Source: Flavobacteriaceae bacterium | GTDB lineage: Bacteria; Bacteroidota; Bacteroidia; Flavobacteriales; Flavobacteriaceae | Assembly: GCA_020347545.1 (NCBI GenBank) | Contig: CP070731.1 | Coordinates: 1,504,759-1,512,994, forward strand | Length of the DNA stretch: 8,236 nucleotides | Direction: 5' to 3' | Shown here: in pieces, positions 1 through 4,759 of the stretch | Layout: each line of letters begins with the position of its first letter | How positions within the stretch are numbered: position 1 is the first letter of the stretch | Notes under the pieces: generated by a model | Database searches by the model: none | What the model saw: only the letters and a program-made list of their open reading frames with translations | What the model was told of the DNA's origin: nothing | Made by a program: the position numbers and the translations under genes

Positions 1-70
1 CGCGACAGGATTCGAACCTGTGACCGTCTGCTTAGAAGGCAGATGCTCTATCCAGCTGAGCTACGCGACC
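1..70 (-). tRNA. tRNA-Arg (anticodon TCT), 3' end cut by window edge
   Basis: Read on the minus strand, this folds as a tRNA with a 5' acceptor strand GGTCGCG ending at 70, a D arm with AGCTCAGCTGG, and an anticodon stem TCTGC/GCAGA holding the loop CTTCTAA. The T arm is ACAGG/CCTGT with TTCGAAT. The anticodon TCT lies at plus positions 34-36 and reads AGA/AGG arginine codons. Only four bases of the 3' acceptor strand are visible, so the last three acceptor bases and the discriminator are missing. A promoter sits 26 bp upstream. Confidence 0.97.
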
Positions 71-96
71 AATTACTTGATTGTTTTAAGCGGGTG

Positions 97-127
97 CAAA
101 TATAATCTGACATTCCAAATAAAACAA
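97..127 (-). promoter_or_regulatory. Bacteroidota-type promoter of tRNA-Arg
   Basis: On the minus strand, TTG (plus 125-127) is followed after exactly 20 bp by TATATTTG (plus 97-104). This matches the Bacteroidota vegetative promoter pattern of a -33 TTG and a -7 TAnnTTTG. The tRNA begins 26 bp downstream, leaving a short leader to be removed from the precursor. Confidence 0.8.
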
Positions 128-244
128 ACGATAAGAGATAATTTTTTTTCAAAGAGATAAAAAAAAACAGGTTCCAAATGTCCGGTAATTTTAACAAATA
201 AATAAATCGTATATTTAAAGTCTTAATCATAAACCCCCCTCACT

Positions 245-550
245 ATGATAAAGAAGCTACTTTTTCTAGTTCTAGCTTTAATGTTTCCTACTCTAATGCT
301 CGGTCAAATAAGTGTGTCGGAAGACAAAGTTGAAGAAGTTCTAATCAAACTTGAAGACGCTGATGTAGACATTATAAAACTTAAAACACTAAAAAAATGG
401 AAGGCATTGGAACTGAGTCATGAAATGAAGCCTCAAATGGATTACAATGTTGTATTAGTCAAATATCAATCTAAAGGCCAACTAAAAACCGTAATTATCG
501 ATCAGCATCTTGTACCAATTCGATTTGACTATCTTGATCGAGAAGAGTAA
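245..550 (+). CDS. Small secreted protein of unknown function
   Basis: I do not recognise this 101-residue protein. Residues 1-20 look like a Sec signal peptide: two lysines after MI, then a hydrophobic stretch ending LMLG before Gln21, a common Bacteroidota mature start. No lipobox cysteine is present, so a soluble periplasmic protein of about 80 residues is inferred. The mature part is charged and may be alpha/beta, with a helix-like segment at about 25-55 and a beta-like VVLVKYQ..KTVIIDQ segment at about 70-88. The leader has no Shine-Dalgarno sequence. Instead a run of six cytosines (234-239) sits 5 bp before the ATG. A weak TATATTTA at 210-217 could be the -7 element. The next element downstream is a predicted small RNA, not another gene. 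Confidence 0.75.
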   Translation: MIKKLLFLVLALMFPTLMLGQISVSEDKVEEVLIKLEDADVDIIKLKTLKKWKALELSHEMKPQMDYNVVLVKYQSKGQLKTVIIDQHLVPIRFDYLDREE

Positions 551-595
551 AGCAGAATAGTTGATGAATGAGGATTTTCTTTATGATAAATATCA

Positions 596-626
596 TTGTC
601 CACATACTCTTTACGCTGTATTTTTG
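596..626 (+). promoter_or_regulatory. Promoter of predicted small RNA
   Basis: TTG at 596-598 is separated by exactly 20 bp from TATTTTTG at 619-626, a full match to the TTG / TAnnTTTG pattern and the same spacing as the tRNA-Arg promoter. No open reading frame of note begins downstream within the next 200 bp. The predicted transcription start is near 629-632, where a hairpin begins. Confidence 0.6.
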
Positions 627-629
627 AAT

Positions 630-726
630 ACTTCAAGTTTTTTTGGGGGGAAAAATTTGAAGTAAATCTCAAGTAAGATTATAATTTGAAAAAACCTGAA
701 TGAAATTAATTCATTCGGGTTTTTTG
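630..726 (+). ncRNA. Predicted small RNA with G6 loop and intrinsic terminator
   Basis: The transcript would start just after the promoter at 596-626 and end at the terminator at 691-725, about 95 nt in all. Its 5' part forms a 12-bp hairpin (631-642 with 651-662, one G-T wobble) whose 8-nt loop is TTGGGGGG. A single-stranded A/T-rich linker (663-690) follows, then the terminator hairpin. No coding frame of note lies inside. The layout of promoter, structured body and terminator is typical of a stand-alone regulatory RNA. It could instead be a processed 3' UTR of the gene ending at 550. I cannot assign it to a named RNA family; 6S-Flavo and Flavo-1 should be tested. Confidence 0.5.
691..725 (+). 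terminator. Intrinsic terminator
   Basis: A stem of 14 pairs (691-704 with 710-723, one T-G wobble at 697/717) encloses the 5-nt loop ATTAA. Its outer A-T pairs merge into a T-run (720-725) followed by GTTTT. It closes the predicted small RNA and any readthrough from the gene ending at 550. Confidence 0.85.
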
Positions 727-750
727 TTTTCCATTGCACTAATAATTATT

Positions 751-842
751 TTGTTTAACAATAGTATTATATTATTGAACATTTTTTTGAATTTATTTTT
801 TTTGTTCAATTTATGTTGTATATTTGTTGAACAATATATTTG
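751..842 (+). promoter_or_regulatory. Promoter and candidate operator region of the 847 gene
   Basis: Two 11-bp palindromes of the form TTGTTnAACAA lie at 751-761 and 824-834, 73 bp apart (about seven helical turns). Half sites TTGAACA (775-781) and TGTTCAA (803-809) lie between them in alternating orientation. A perfect -7 element TATATTTG (819-826) overlaps the second palindrome by three bases. A second TATATTTG follows at 835-842 with a TTG at 816-818 (16 bp spacing, slightly short). The arrangement suggests a dimeric regulator controlling this promoter. Its identity is unknown. Confidence 0.5.
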
Positions 843-846
843 AATT

Positions 847-1152
847 ATGAACGCTTTTTCAAAAAAAATGAATCCAAGAAAAGTCGGCCTCAGGATCTCT
901 GATGTTAGAATCCATTCATTTGTTCAGGCGTTTGATTTGACAACGGCAGTAAAAGCTGTCGATAGACATTTGAATCGATTCATTGTTATTTTCTTAATCG
1001 CCTGTATGGCTTTATATGAGGCTTTTTACAGAAATAGTGAGACAGGTAGGGTCCTTGCTTTTCTGTATTTAATTCTTGTTGCATTTAGGTCTTGGTTTCT
1101 GCTTGTAAAGTCTTCAGATGGTTTAGAAAAGAAGGTGAATCGATCTTTTTAA
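847..1152 (+). CDS. Small membrane protein of unknown function (two predicted helices)
   Basis: I do not recognise this 101-residue protein. It has a basic N-terminus (KK, PRK) and an amphipathic segment. Two hydrophobic stretches follow, at about residues 43-60 (RFIVIFLIACMALY) and 68-87 (VLAFLYLILVAFRSWFLLV), then a charged tail ending KKVNRSF. This fits a small inner-membrane protein with two transmembrane helices and both ends in the cytoplasm. There is no cleavable signal peptide. The start is ambiguous. ATG 847 lies 4 bp after a TATATTTG element and may need a very short or absent leader, whereas ATG 868 (residue 8, NPRK) would give about a 20-nt leader. It is followed by a hairpin at 1159-1187. 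The palindrome-rich promoter implies regulated expression. Confidence 0.65.
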   Translation: MNAFSKKMNPRKVGLRISDVRIHSFVQAFDLTTAVKAVDRHLNRFIVIFLIACMALYEAFYRNSETGRVLAFLYLILVAFRSWFLLVKSSDGLEKKVNRSF

Positions 1153-1158
1153 AGATGC

Positions 1159-1187
1159 GTTTGGAGGCATCCCATAAGCCTCCAAAC
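1159..1187 (+). terminator. GC-rich hairpin, possible weak terminator
   Basis: A perfect 10-bp stem (GTTTGGAGGC at 1159-1168 with GCCTCCAAAC at 1178-1187) encloses a 9-nt loop, 6 bp after the stop of the preceding gene. What follows is AAATCTTATTT rather than a clean T-run, so termination may be partial. It may instead protect the 3' end of the transcript, or allow readthrough into the lipoprotein gene at 1240. Confidence 0.5.
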
Positions 1188-1239
1188 AAATCTTATTTAT
1201 TGTCTAACTAACAACAAGAATTATTAAACACGTTAAGCC

Positions 1240-3195
1240 ATGAAACCAACTTATCTAAAAAAACTGAAAAACTTTCTATTTTTAATTATGGTCATCTCAT
1301 TCATTGGATGTAGTGATGATGATGATGATATGAATGTAATTCCTGATCCTGATCCGGTAGATCCTCCGGTTACTGTTTCTAAAAGCAAGGAGTACGATTT
1401 AAATGCGGTTGCCGTACCCGATATTTCGGGAAAAGCAACTTTTATAGAGTATTCAGATAATACCTTCGTGATAGAATTAGAATTATCGAATACCCCTGCA
1501 GGTGGCCAGCATCCGGCGCACATCCATTATAATAGTGCGGCTGAAGGAGGGGATGTAGCTTTAACCCTTGGAACCGTAGATGGAACAACAGGTAAGAGTT
1601 CAATTACCGTTACGGCATTGAATGACGGGACAAACGTGGGTTATGACGATCTTGTAGCTTTTGACGGTTATATTAATGTTCATTTGAGCTCGGATGATCT
1701 AGCCACGATTGTAGCCCAAGGCGACATAGGCGAAAATGAATTAACGGGAGCTTCGAAATCCTATGACCTAAGTGAAAAGGCAGTGCCCGGACTGAGCGGC
1801 ATGGTTACTTTTTACGAAAGACTGAATGGAGAAGCACTCAGTGTGATCGAGCTGAACAATACACCTGAAGGTGGAATTCACCCCGCACACATACATACCG
1901 GAAACGCTTTGGAAGGTGGAGGAATCGCTGTTTCCTTAAACCCTGTAGACGGCACGTCCGGAATGAGTAAAACAAGCATTAGTCAATTAGATGATGGATC
2001 CTCCGTTTCATATAATGATCTATTAGAATTTAACGGGTATATTAATGTGCACTTAAGCGCTGAAGAATTGTCGACAATTGTGGCCCAGGGTGACATTGGA
2101 GGCAATGAGTTGTCCGGAACTGAGATGATGTATATGTTAGATGAAAAAGATGTGGCTGGCATCTCCGGAATGGTTCACTTTTACGAAAGAAATAACGGTG
2201 AAACTCTGGCAAAACTCGAATTGATGAATACACCCGCTGGAGGAGTTCATCCCGCCCATATTCATAATAATTCGGCTATTGAAGGTGGTGGAATTGCAGT
2301 AAGCCTTACGTCAGTAGATGGAACTACGGGAATGAGTTATACTAATATTGCAGCTCTTGATGATGGTTCAGCGATTAACTACGACGGCCTGATGGATTTT
2401 GATGGCTACATCAATGTGCACTTAAGTCCTGAAAACCTTGCGGTTATTGTTGCTCAAGGTGATATTGGTCAAAACGAACTGACTGGAGCATCAATCATGT
2501 ACGAGCTTGGAGAAAAAGATGTTGCCGGTATTTCTGGAATGGCAACTTTTTACGAAAGGAAAAGTGGAGAGGCCCTGGCCATGTTAAGTTTAATGAATAC
2601 ACCTGCAGGTGGGATTCATCCAGCACATATCCACAATAATTCTGCTTCCGAAGGTGGAGGAATAGCCTTTACTTTTAATCCTGTGGATGGAGATAACGGA
2701 ATGAGCTACACACATGTTGCTCAACTAGATGATGGAACAGCATTTGGATTCGATGACATAGAGACTTTTGACGGATACATTAATGTACATCTGAGTGCCA
2801 GCAATCTTGCTACAATAGTGGCTCAAGGGAATATAGGTTCCAACCTTAACGATGATGGTGGAGGTGATGGAGAAGGTGTAACCTATGCCGTTGGCAACAC
2901 TGGGGCAACCGCCTATATTTTCACAGGTGGTGATCTTAATAATGAATCAAATCCTGATTTTACGTTTAAAAGAGGTCAAACTTATGTTTTCAACGTAAAT
3001 GCACCAGGACATCCGTTCCTGATCAAAACAACTGAAACACTTGGGACTGGGGACTCCTACAACGACGGAGTTACCAATAATGGAGCAGCTACCGACACAA
3101 TAACTTTTACGGTACCCATGGATGCTCCGGACACCCTTTTCTATATATGCGAGTTCCATTCAGAAATGGCTGGAACGATCAACATTGTTGATTAA
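1240..3195 (+). CDS. Surface lipoprotein with four CHRD domains and a C-terminal cupredoxin domain
   Basis: The 651-residue precursor has a lipoprotein signal peptide (1-23), with lipidated Cys24 after SFIG. SDDDDD follows immediately, matching the lipoprotein export signal of Bacteroidota surface lipoproteins, and then a Pro/Asp linker to about residue 46. Four CHRD (chordin-type) domains follow at 49-171, 172-294, 295-417 and 418-534. They repeat with a period of exactly 123 residues, each holding HPAHIH (from 91, 214, 337, 460) and GYINVHL (from 143, 266, 389, 512). After a Gly/Asp linker (535-546), residues 547-651 form a cupredoxin-like domain with His591, Cys637, His640 and Met643 as a full type-1 copper set; the C-x2-H-x2-M loop is as short as in amicyanin. 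The role is inferred to be metal binding or electron transfer at the cell surface, and the substrate is unknown. A strong terminator lies 19 bp downstream. Confidence 0.9.
   Translation: MKPTYLKKLKNFLFLIMVISFIGCSDDDDDMNVIPDPDPVDPPVTVSKSKEYDLNAVAVPDISGKATFIEYSDNTFVIELELSNTPAGGQHPAHIHYNSAAEGGDVALTLGTVDGTTGKSSITVTALNDGTNVGYDDLVAFDGYINVHLSSDDLATIVAQGDIGENELTGASKSYDLSEKAVPGLSGMVTFYERLNGEALSVIELNNTPEGGIHPAHIHTGNALEGGGIAVSLNPVDGTSGMSKTSISQLDDGSSVSYNDLLEFNGYINVHLSAEELSTIVAQGDIGGNELSGTEMMYMLDEKDVAGISGMVHFYERNNGETLAKLELMNTPAGGVHPAHIHNNSAIEGGGIAVSLTSVDGTTGMSYTNIAALDDGSAINYDGLMDFDGYINVHLSPENLAVIVAQGDIGQNELTGASIMYELGEKDVAGISGMATFYERKSGEALAMLSLMNTPAGGIHPAHIHNNSASEGGGIAFTFNPVDGDNGMSYTHVAQLDDGTAFGFDDIETFDGYINVHLSASNLATIVAQGNIGSNLNDDGGGDGEGVTYAVGNTGATAYIFTGGDLNNESNPDFTFKRGQTYVFNVNAPGHPFLIKTTETLGTGDSYNDGVTNNGAATDTITFTVPMDAPDTLFYICEFHSEMAGTINIVD
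1384..2841 (+). repeat. Four tandem coding repeats of 369 bp (CHRD domains)
   Basis: The units are 1384-1752, 1753-2121, 2122-2490 and 2491-2841, the last slightly shorter before the linker. Landmark codons (the Tyr near each unit start, HPAHIH, GYINVHL) recur at exact 369-bp steps without indels. The protein repeats are highly alike, but the DNA differs at many third positions. For example, the HPAHIH codons are CATCCGGCGCACATCCAT in unit 1 and CATCCCGCCCATATTCAT in unit 3. The duplications are therefore old and the protein sequence is under constraint. Confidence 0.9.
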
Positions 3196-3214
3196 TCCCC
3201 CGATTTTATGAGTG

Positions 3215-3240
3215 AAACCCCGGAGATTCCGGGGTTTTTT
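3215..3240 (+). terminator. Strong intrinsic terminator after the CHRD lipoprotein gene
   Basis: A perfect 10-bp stem (AAACCCCGGA at 3215-3224 with TCCGGGGTTT at 3228-3237) with a 3-nt loop is followed by a T-run to 3240 and then ATTTTG. This is a classic factor-independent terminator, 19 bp past the stop codon. Confidence 0.95.
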
Positions 3241-3483
3241 ATTTTGTGTCTTTAAATATTAATTTTTTATTAATTAAAGGAAAACTCATGATCATGTGCA
3301 TCCAAAAGAAAAAGGACGTTTTGCCCGTTTTGCTGACGGAAGCCAGGTTGAGAAATAAAACCGGCTAAACCGAAAAAAATCATTTTCCGGAAAGAAAAAG
3401 TATAGAAATATTTAATTAATTATGATTTTTGTCAATATTATTTTCTTCCCTGAATATTAACTTTACATAGTTGTAATTTAAAT
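3241..3483. other. Intergenic region with a GC-richer islet and a possible 26-codon frame
   Basis: Most of this stretch is very AT-rich. Between about 3287 and 3368 the composition rises. There, ATG 3288 opens a 26-codon frame to TAA 3366-3368, preceded 7 bp upstream by AAAGG (3276-3280), one of the best Shine-Dalgarno-like sequences in the window. The frame starting at 3287 is also open until 3356 and reads as a peptide with HDHVHP and FARFADG, but it has no start codon. This could be a tiny gene or the remnant of a decayed one. TAACTTTA at 3458-3465 is the best -7 candidate for the gene at 3484, without a well-spaced TTG. Confidence 0.3.
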
Positions 3484-3906
3484 ATGTCCGCCATGAATAG
3501 ATATAGCAAAATCTGGAAGAATAAGATCGAGGGGACCATAAGTTCAGAATGGTCACCATTTCCGGGACCCATGACCCTTAAAATCAAAGAAGATAAACCC
3601 AGTAAGATTTTTATCTCGGCTTCGGTAGGCTTTAAGGGAAAACCGATAGCTGGTGATCAACCCAGTTCAAATAGCTCCTTATATTACAGAATACTTGTCA
3701 ATGGTGAAAAAGTAGTGGAATACCATGTTCCAAATCCAAGGAAACTGGAAAAACTGTCAGATGTAAGTATACAAGGAGTTTCTGAAGTGCCTCCGGGAGA
3801 AAATACGGTTGAAGTTCATTACAAAGGATGTAAGAGCAGGGGCTGGAATTTGCAACAAAATCAGGCAGAAGCAGAGTTAAGTGTCTTGGCCGTACCGGTA
3901 AACTAG
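3484..3906 (+). CDS. Hypothetical cytoplasmic protein, likely beta-rich
   Basis: I do not recognise this 140-residue protein. It has no signal peptide or membrane segment. The sequence suggests a beta-sandwich: alternating hydrophobic strands such as KIFISASVGF (about 41-50), YYRILVNGEKVVEYHV (about 67-82), NTVEVHYKG (about 106-114) and ELSVLAVPV (about 131-139), with Pro/Gly turns such as PFPGPM and VPPGENT between them. A single cysteine lies near residue 115. The start may be ATG 3484 or ATG 3493 (residue 4); neither has a clear Shine-Dalgarno sequence. It stands alone, after a strong terminator and 136 bp before the next gene, which appears to have its own -7 element. Confidence 0.7.
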   Translation: MSAMNRYSKIWKNKIEGTISSEWSPFPGPMTLKIKEDKPSKIFISASVGFKGKPIAGDQPSSNSSLYYRILVNGEKVVEYHVPNPRKLEKLSDVSIQGVSEVPPGENTVEVHYKGCKSRGWNLQQNQAEAELSVLAVPVN

Positions 3907-3945
3907 TATTTTTAATAAGAAATATTTATTTCGGTAAATAAAATG

Positions 3946-3953
3946 TAACTTTG
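3946..3953 (+). promoter_or_regulatory. Candidate -7 element for the 4043 gene
   Basis: TAACTTTG matches TAnnTTTG exactly. No TTG lies at the right distance upstream, so the support is partial. If used, the leader would be roughly 85 nt long. Confidence 0.35.
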
Positions 3954-4042
3954 GGAAAGTAAAAAGCTCTATTCATCCTTTTATCAGTGATTAATTGGTG
4001 CTTATTCGCTAAATTCATTATAGATAATTAAAACCCCTAAAC

Positions 4043-4390
4043 ATGAAAATCATTGTAAGTGAAATAAACCATTATTGGGTTCATTTTCAAGCCGGCCGAA
4101 CCGGAAGTAATCTTATTTATCCTAAAATCATCATAAAATGTTATCATGATGATGATTACGTTTTACAAGCTAGTTTTTATCCTGACAACAAAACTCTTCC
4201 CGAAAACTATCACGACGTAAATTCAAAATTGGTTTATTTGCGTTATCCTGTTTCCATGTATGCAAATGTTGTGGACCTGTTGAGAAATGAGAAACCCATT
4301 TATTTCAGTTATTCTGAAAAATCCAAACTTGGTTATATAAGAACAGGTAAGGAACCAATTGGCGAGGGAGAAAACGACGCCGACTTTTGA
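4043..4390 (+). CDS. Hypothetical small protein with C-terminal EPIGEGE motif
   Basis: The 115-residue protein has no signal peptide or membrane helix, so it is probably cytoplasmic. It opens with beta-like segments (IIVSEIN, YPKIIIKCYHDDDYVLQASFY) and has a putative helix SMYANVVDLLRNEKP (about 71-85). It ends with a strand and the motif GYIRTGKEPIGEGE, followed by a short acidic tail. The combination of LRNEKP, a strand, and T-x-K/E-EP(I/V)GEGE reminds me of small conserved hypothetical proteins in other bacteria, but I can name no family or function. The leader carries CCCC (4034-4037) just before the ATG instead of a Shine-Dalgarno sequence. The stop lies 36 bp from the converging tRNA-Leu. 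Confidence 0.75.
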   Translation: MKIIVSEINHYWVHFQAGRTGSNLIYPKIIIKCYHDDDYVLQASFYPDNKTLPENYHDVNSKLVYLRYPVSMYANVVDLLRNEKPIYFSYSEKSKLGYIRTGKEPIGEGENDADF

Positions 4391-4426
4391 TTGAGTCCTG
4401 AAAAACAGGGCTGAGAAAGTTAAAAG

Positions 4427-4510
4427 TGCACATGACTGGACTCGAACCAGCACGTTCTTGCGAACACAGCCCCCTCAAGGCTGCGTGTCTACCAATTTCA
4501 CCACATGTGC
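4427..4510 (-). tRNA. tRNA-Leu (anticodon GAG)
   Basis: On the minus strand this is an 84-nt tRNA with acceptor GCACATG/CATGTGC, a D arm GTGAAATTGGTAGACAC and an anticodon stem CAGCC/GGCTG around TTGAGGG. The anticodon GAG (plus 4474-4476) reads CUU/CUC. It has the long variable arm (GTTCGCAAGAAC) of a class II leucine tRNA and a T arm with TTCGAGT. CCA is not encoded. The upstream -7 candidate is TAGTTTTG (plus 4527-4534). Confidence 0.97.
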
Positions 4511-4526
4511 AATTATAAAGTAGATA

Positions 4527-4534
4527 CAAAACTA
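4527..4534 (-). promoter_or_regulatory. Candidate -7 element of tRNA-Leu
   Basis: Minus-strand TAGTTTTG fits TAnnTTTG and lies 16 bp before the tRNA. No TTG is present at the -33 distance, because that stretch is occupied by the terminator hairpin at 4542-4559. The tRNA may depend partly on readthrough from tRNA-Lys. Confidence 0.35.
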
Positions 4535-4567
4535 AAAAAAAATCCCGCTGTGGCGGGATATTTTTTT
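4533..4567 (-). terminator. Bidirectional-looking terminator between tRNA-Leu and tRNA-Lys
   Basis: A perfect 7-bp GC-rich stem (ATCCCGC at 4542-4548 with GCGGGAT at 4553-4559) with the loop TGTG is flanked by an A-run on the left (4534-4542) and a T-run on the right (4561-4567). It can therefore end transcripts in either direction. Its natural use is after tRNA-Lys on the minus strand. Confidence 0.85.
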
Positions 4568-4574
4568 GAATATC

Positions 4575-4650
4575 TGGTGACCTGGCTGGGGCTCGAACCC
4601 AGGACCCTCTCCTTAAAAGGGAGATGCTCTACCAACTGAGCTACCAGGTC
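4575..4650 (-). tRNA. tRNA-Lys (anticodon TTT), CCA encoded
   Basis: On the minus strand, a 73-nt tRNA body (4578-4650) with acceptor GACCTGG/CCAGGTC is followed directly by an encoded CCA (4575-4577). The anticodon stem TCTCC/GGAGA holds the loop CTTTTAA; anticodon TTT (plus 4615-4617) reads AAA/AAG lysine codons. The D arm (AGCTCAGTTGGTAGAGC) and T arm (TTCGAGC) are canonical. A well-formed promoter lies 14 bp upstream. The encoded CCA contrasts with the neighbouring tRNA-Leu, which lacks it. Confidence 0.98.
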
Positions 4651-4664
4651 AAATAATTCGGATG

Positions 4665-4694
4665 CAAATATACATTCAATTATTAATAATACAA
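4665..4694 (-). promoter_or_regulatory. Bacteroidota-type promoter of tRNA-Lys
   Basis: On the minus strand, TTG (plus 4692-4694) and TATATTTG (plus 4665-4672) are separated by 19 bp. The -7 octamer is identical to that of tRNA-Arg. The elements lie back-to-back with the putative aroK promoter, so the two genes are transcribed divergently. Confidence 0.8.
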
Positions 4695-4718
4695 GTGTTT
4701 TTATTAAAAAAAAATAAA

Positions 4719-4726
4719 GATATTTG
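4719..4726 (+). promoter_or_regulatory. Candidate -7 element of aroK
   Basis: GATATTTG matches TAnnTTTG at all but the first base. It would place the transcript start near 4731, about 28 nt before ATG 4760. No well-placed TTG is seen upstream. The in-frame TTG codon at 4724 lies inside this element, which argues against using it as the start codon. Confidence 0.35.
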
Positions 4727-4759
4727 CTGTCATTTTACAAACCTATAAATCAGTATTTT

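Noticed and set aside
48..230. 60-codon minus-strand frame over the tRNA-Arg and its promoter
   Set aside because: It overlaps the tRNA gene and the promoter elements and has low-complexity AT-rich codons; not a credible gene.
1251..1523. 90-codon minus-strand frame inside the CHRD lipoprotein gene
   Set aside because: It is antisense to a clearly recognised gene with a signal peptide and conserved domains; a shadow frame caused by repetitive coding DNA. The same applies to the frames at 2042-2233 and 2947-3159.
1384..2841. CRISPR-like or mobile repeat array
   Set aside because: The 369-bp periodicity is in-frame domain duplication inside a coding gene, with no spacers or palindromic repeats.
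3342..3365. Bulged hairpin GCCAGGTT / AACCGGC as an RNA element
   Set aside because: Short with a bulge and a 9-base loop, and no promoter or terminator is attached; likely chance.
4394..4412. Seven-base hairpin (AGTCCTG / CAGGGCT) between the 4043 gene and tRNA-Leu as a terminator
   Set aside because: It contains a wobble pair and no T-run follows on either strand; too weak to call.
4223..4529. Minus-strand frames of 76 and 74 codons spanning tRNA-Leu
   Set aside because: Both run through the tRNA gene and antisense to the 4043 gene; no protein-like features.
4724..4759. N-terminal extension of shikimate kinase from TTG 4724
   Set aside because: It overlaps the probable promoter element and precedes the normal N-terminal strand of the family; ATG 4760 gives the expected length.
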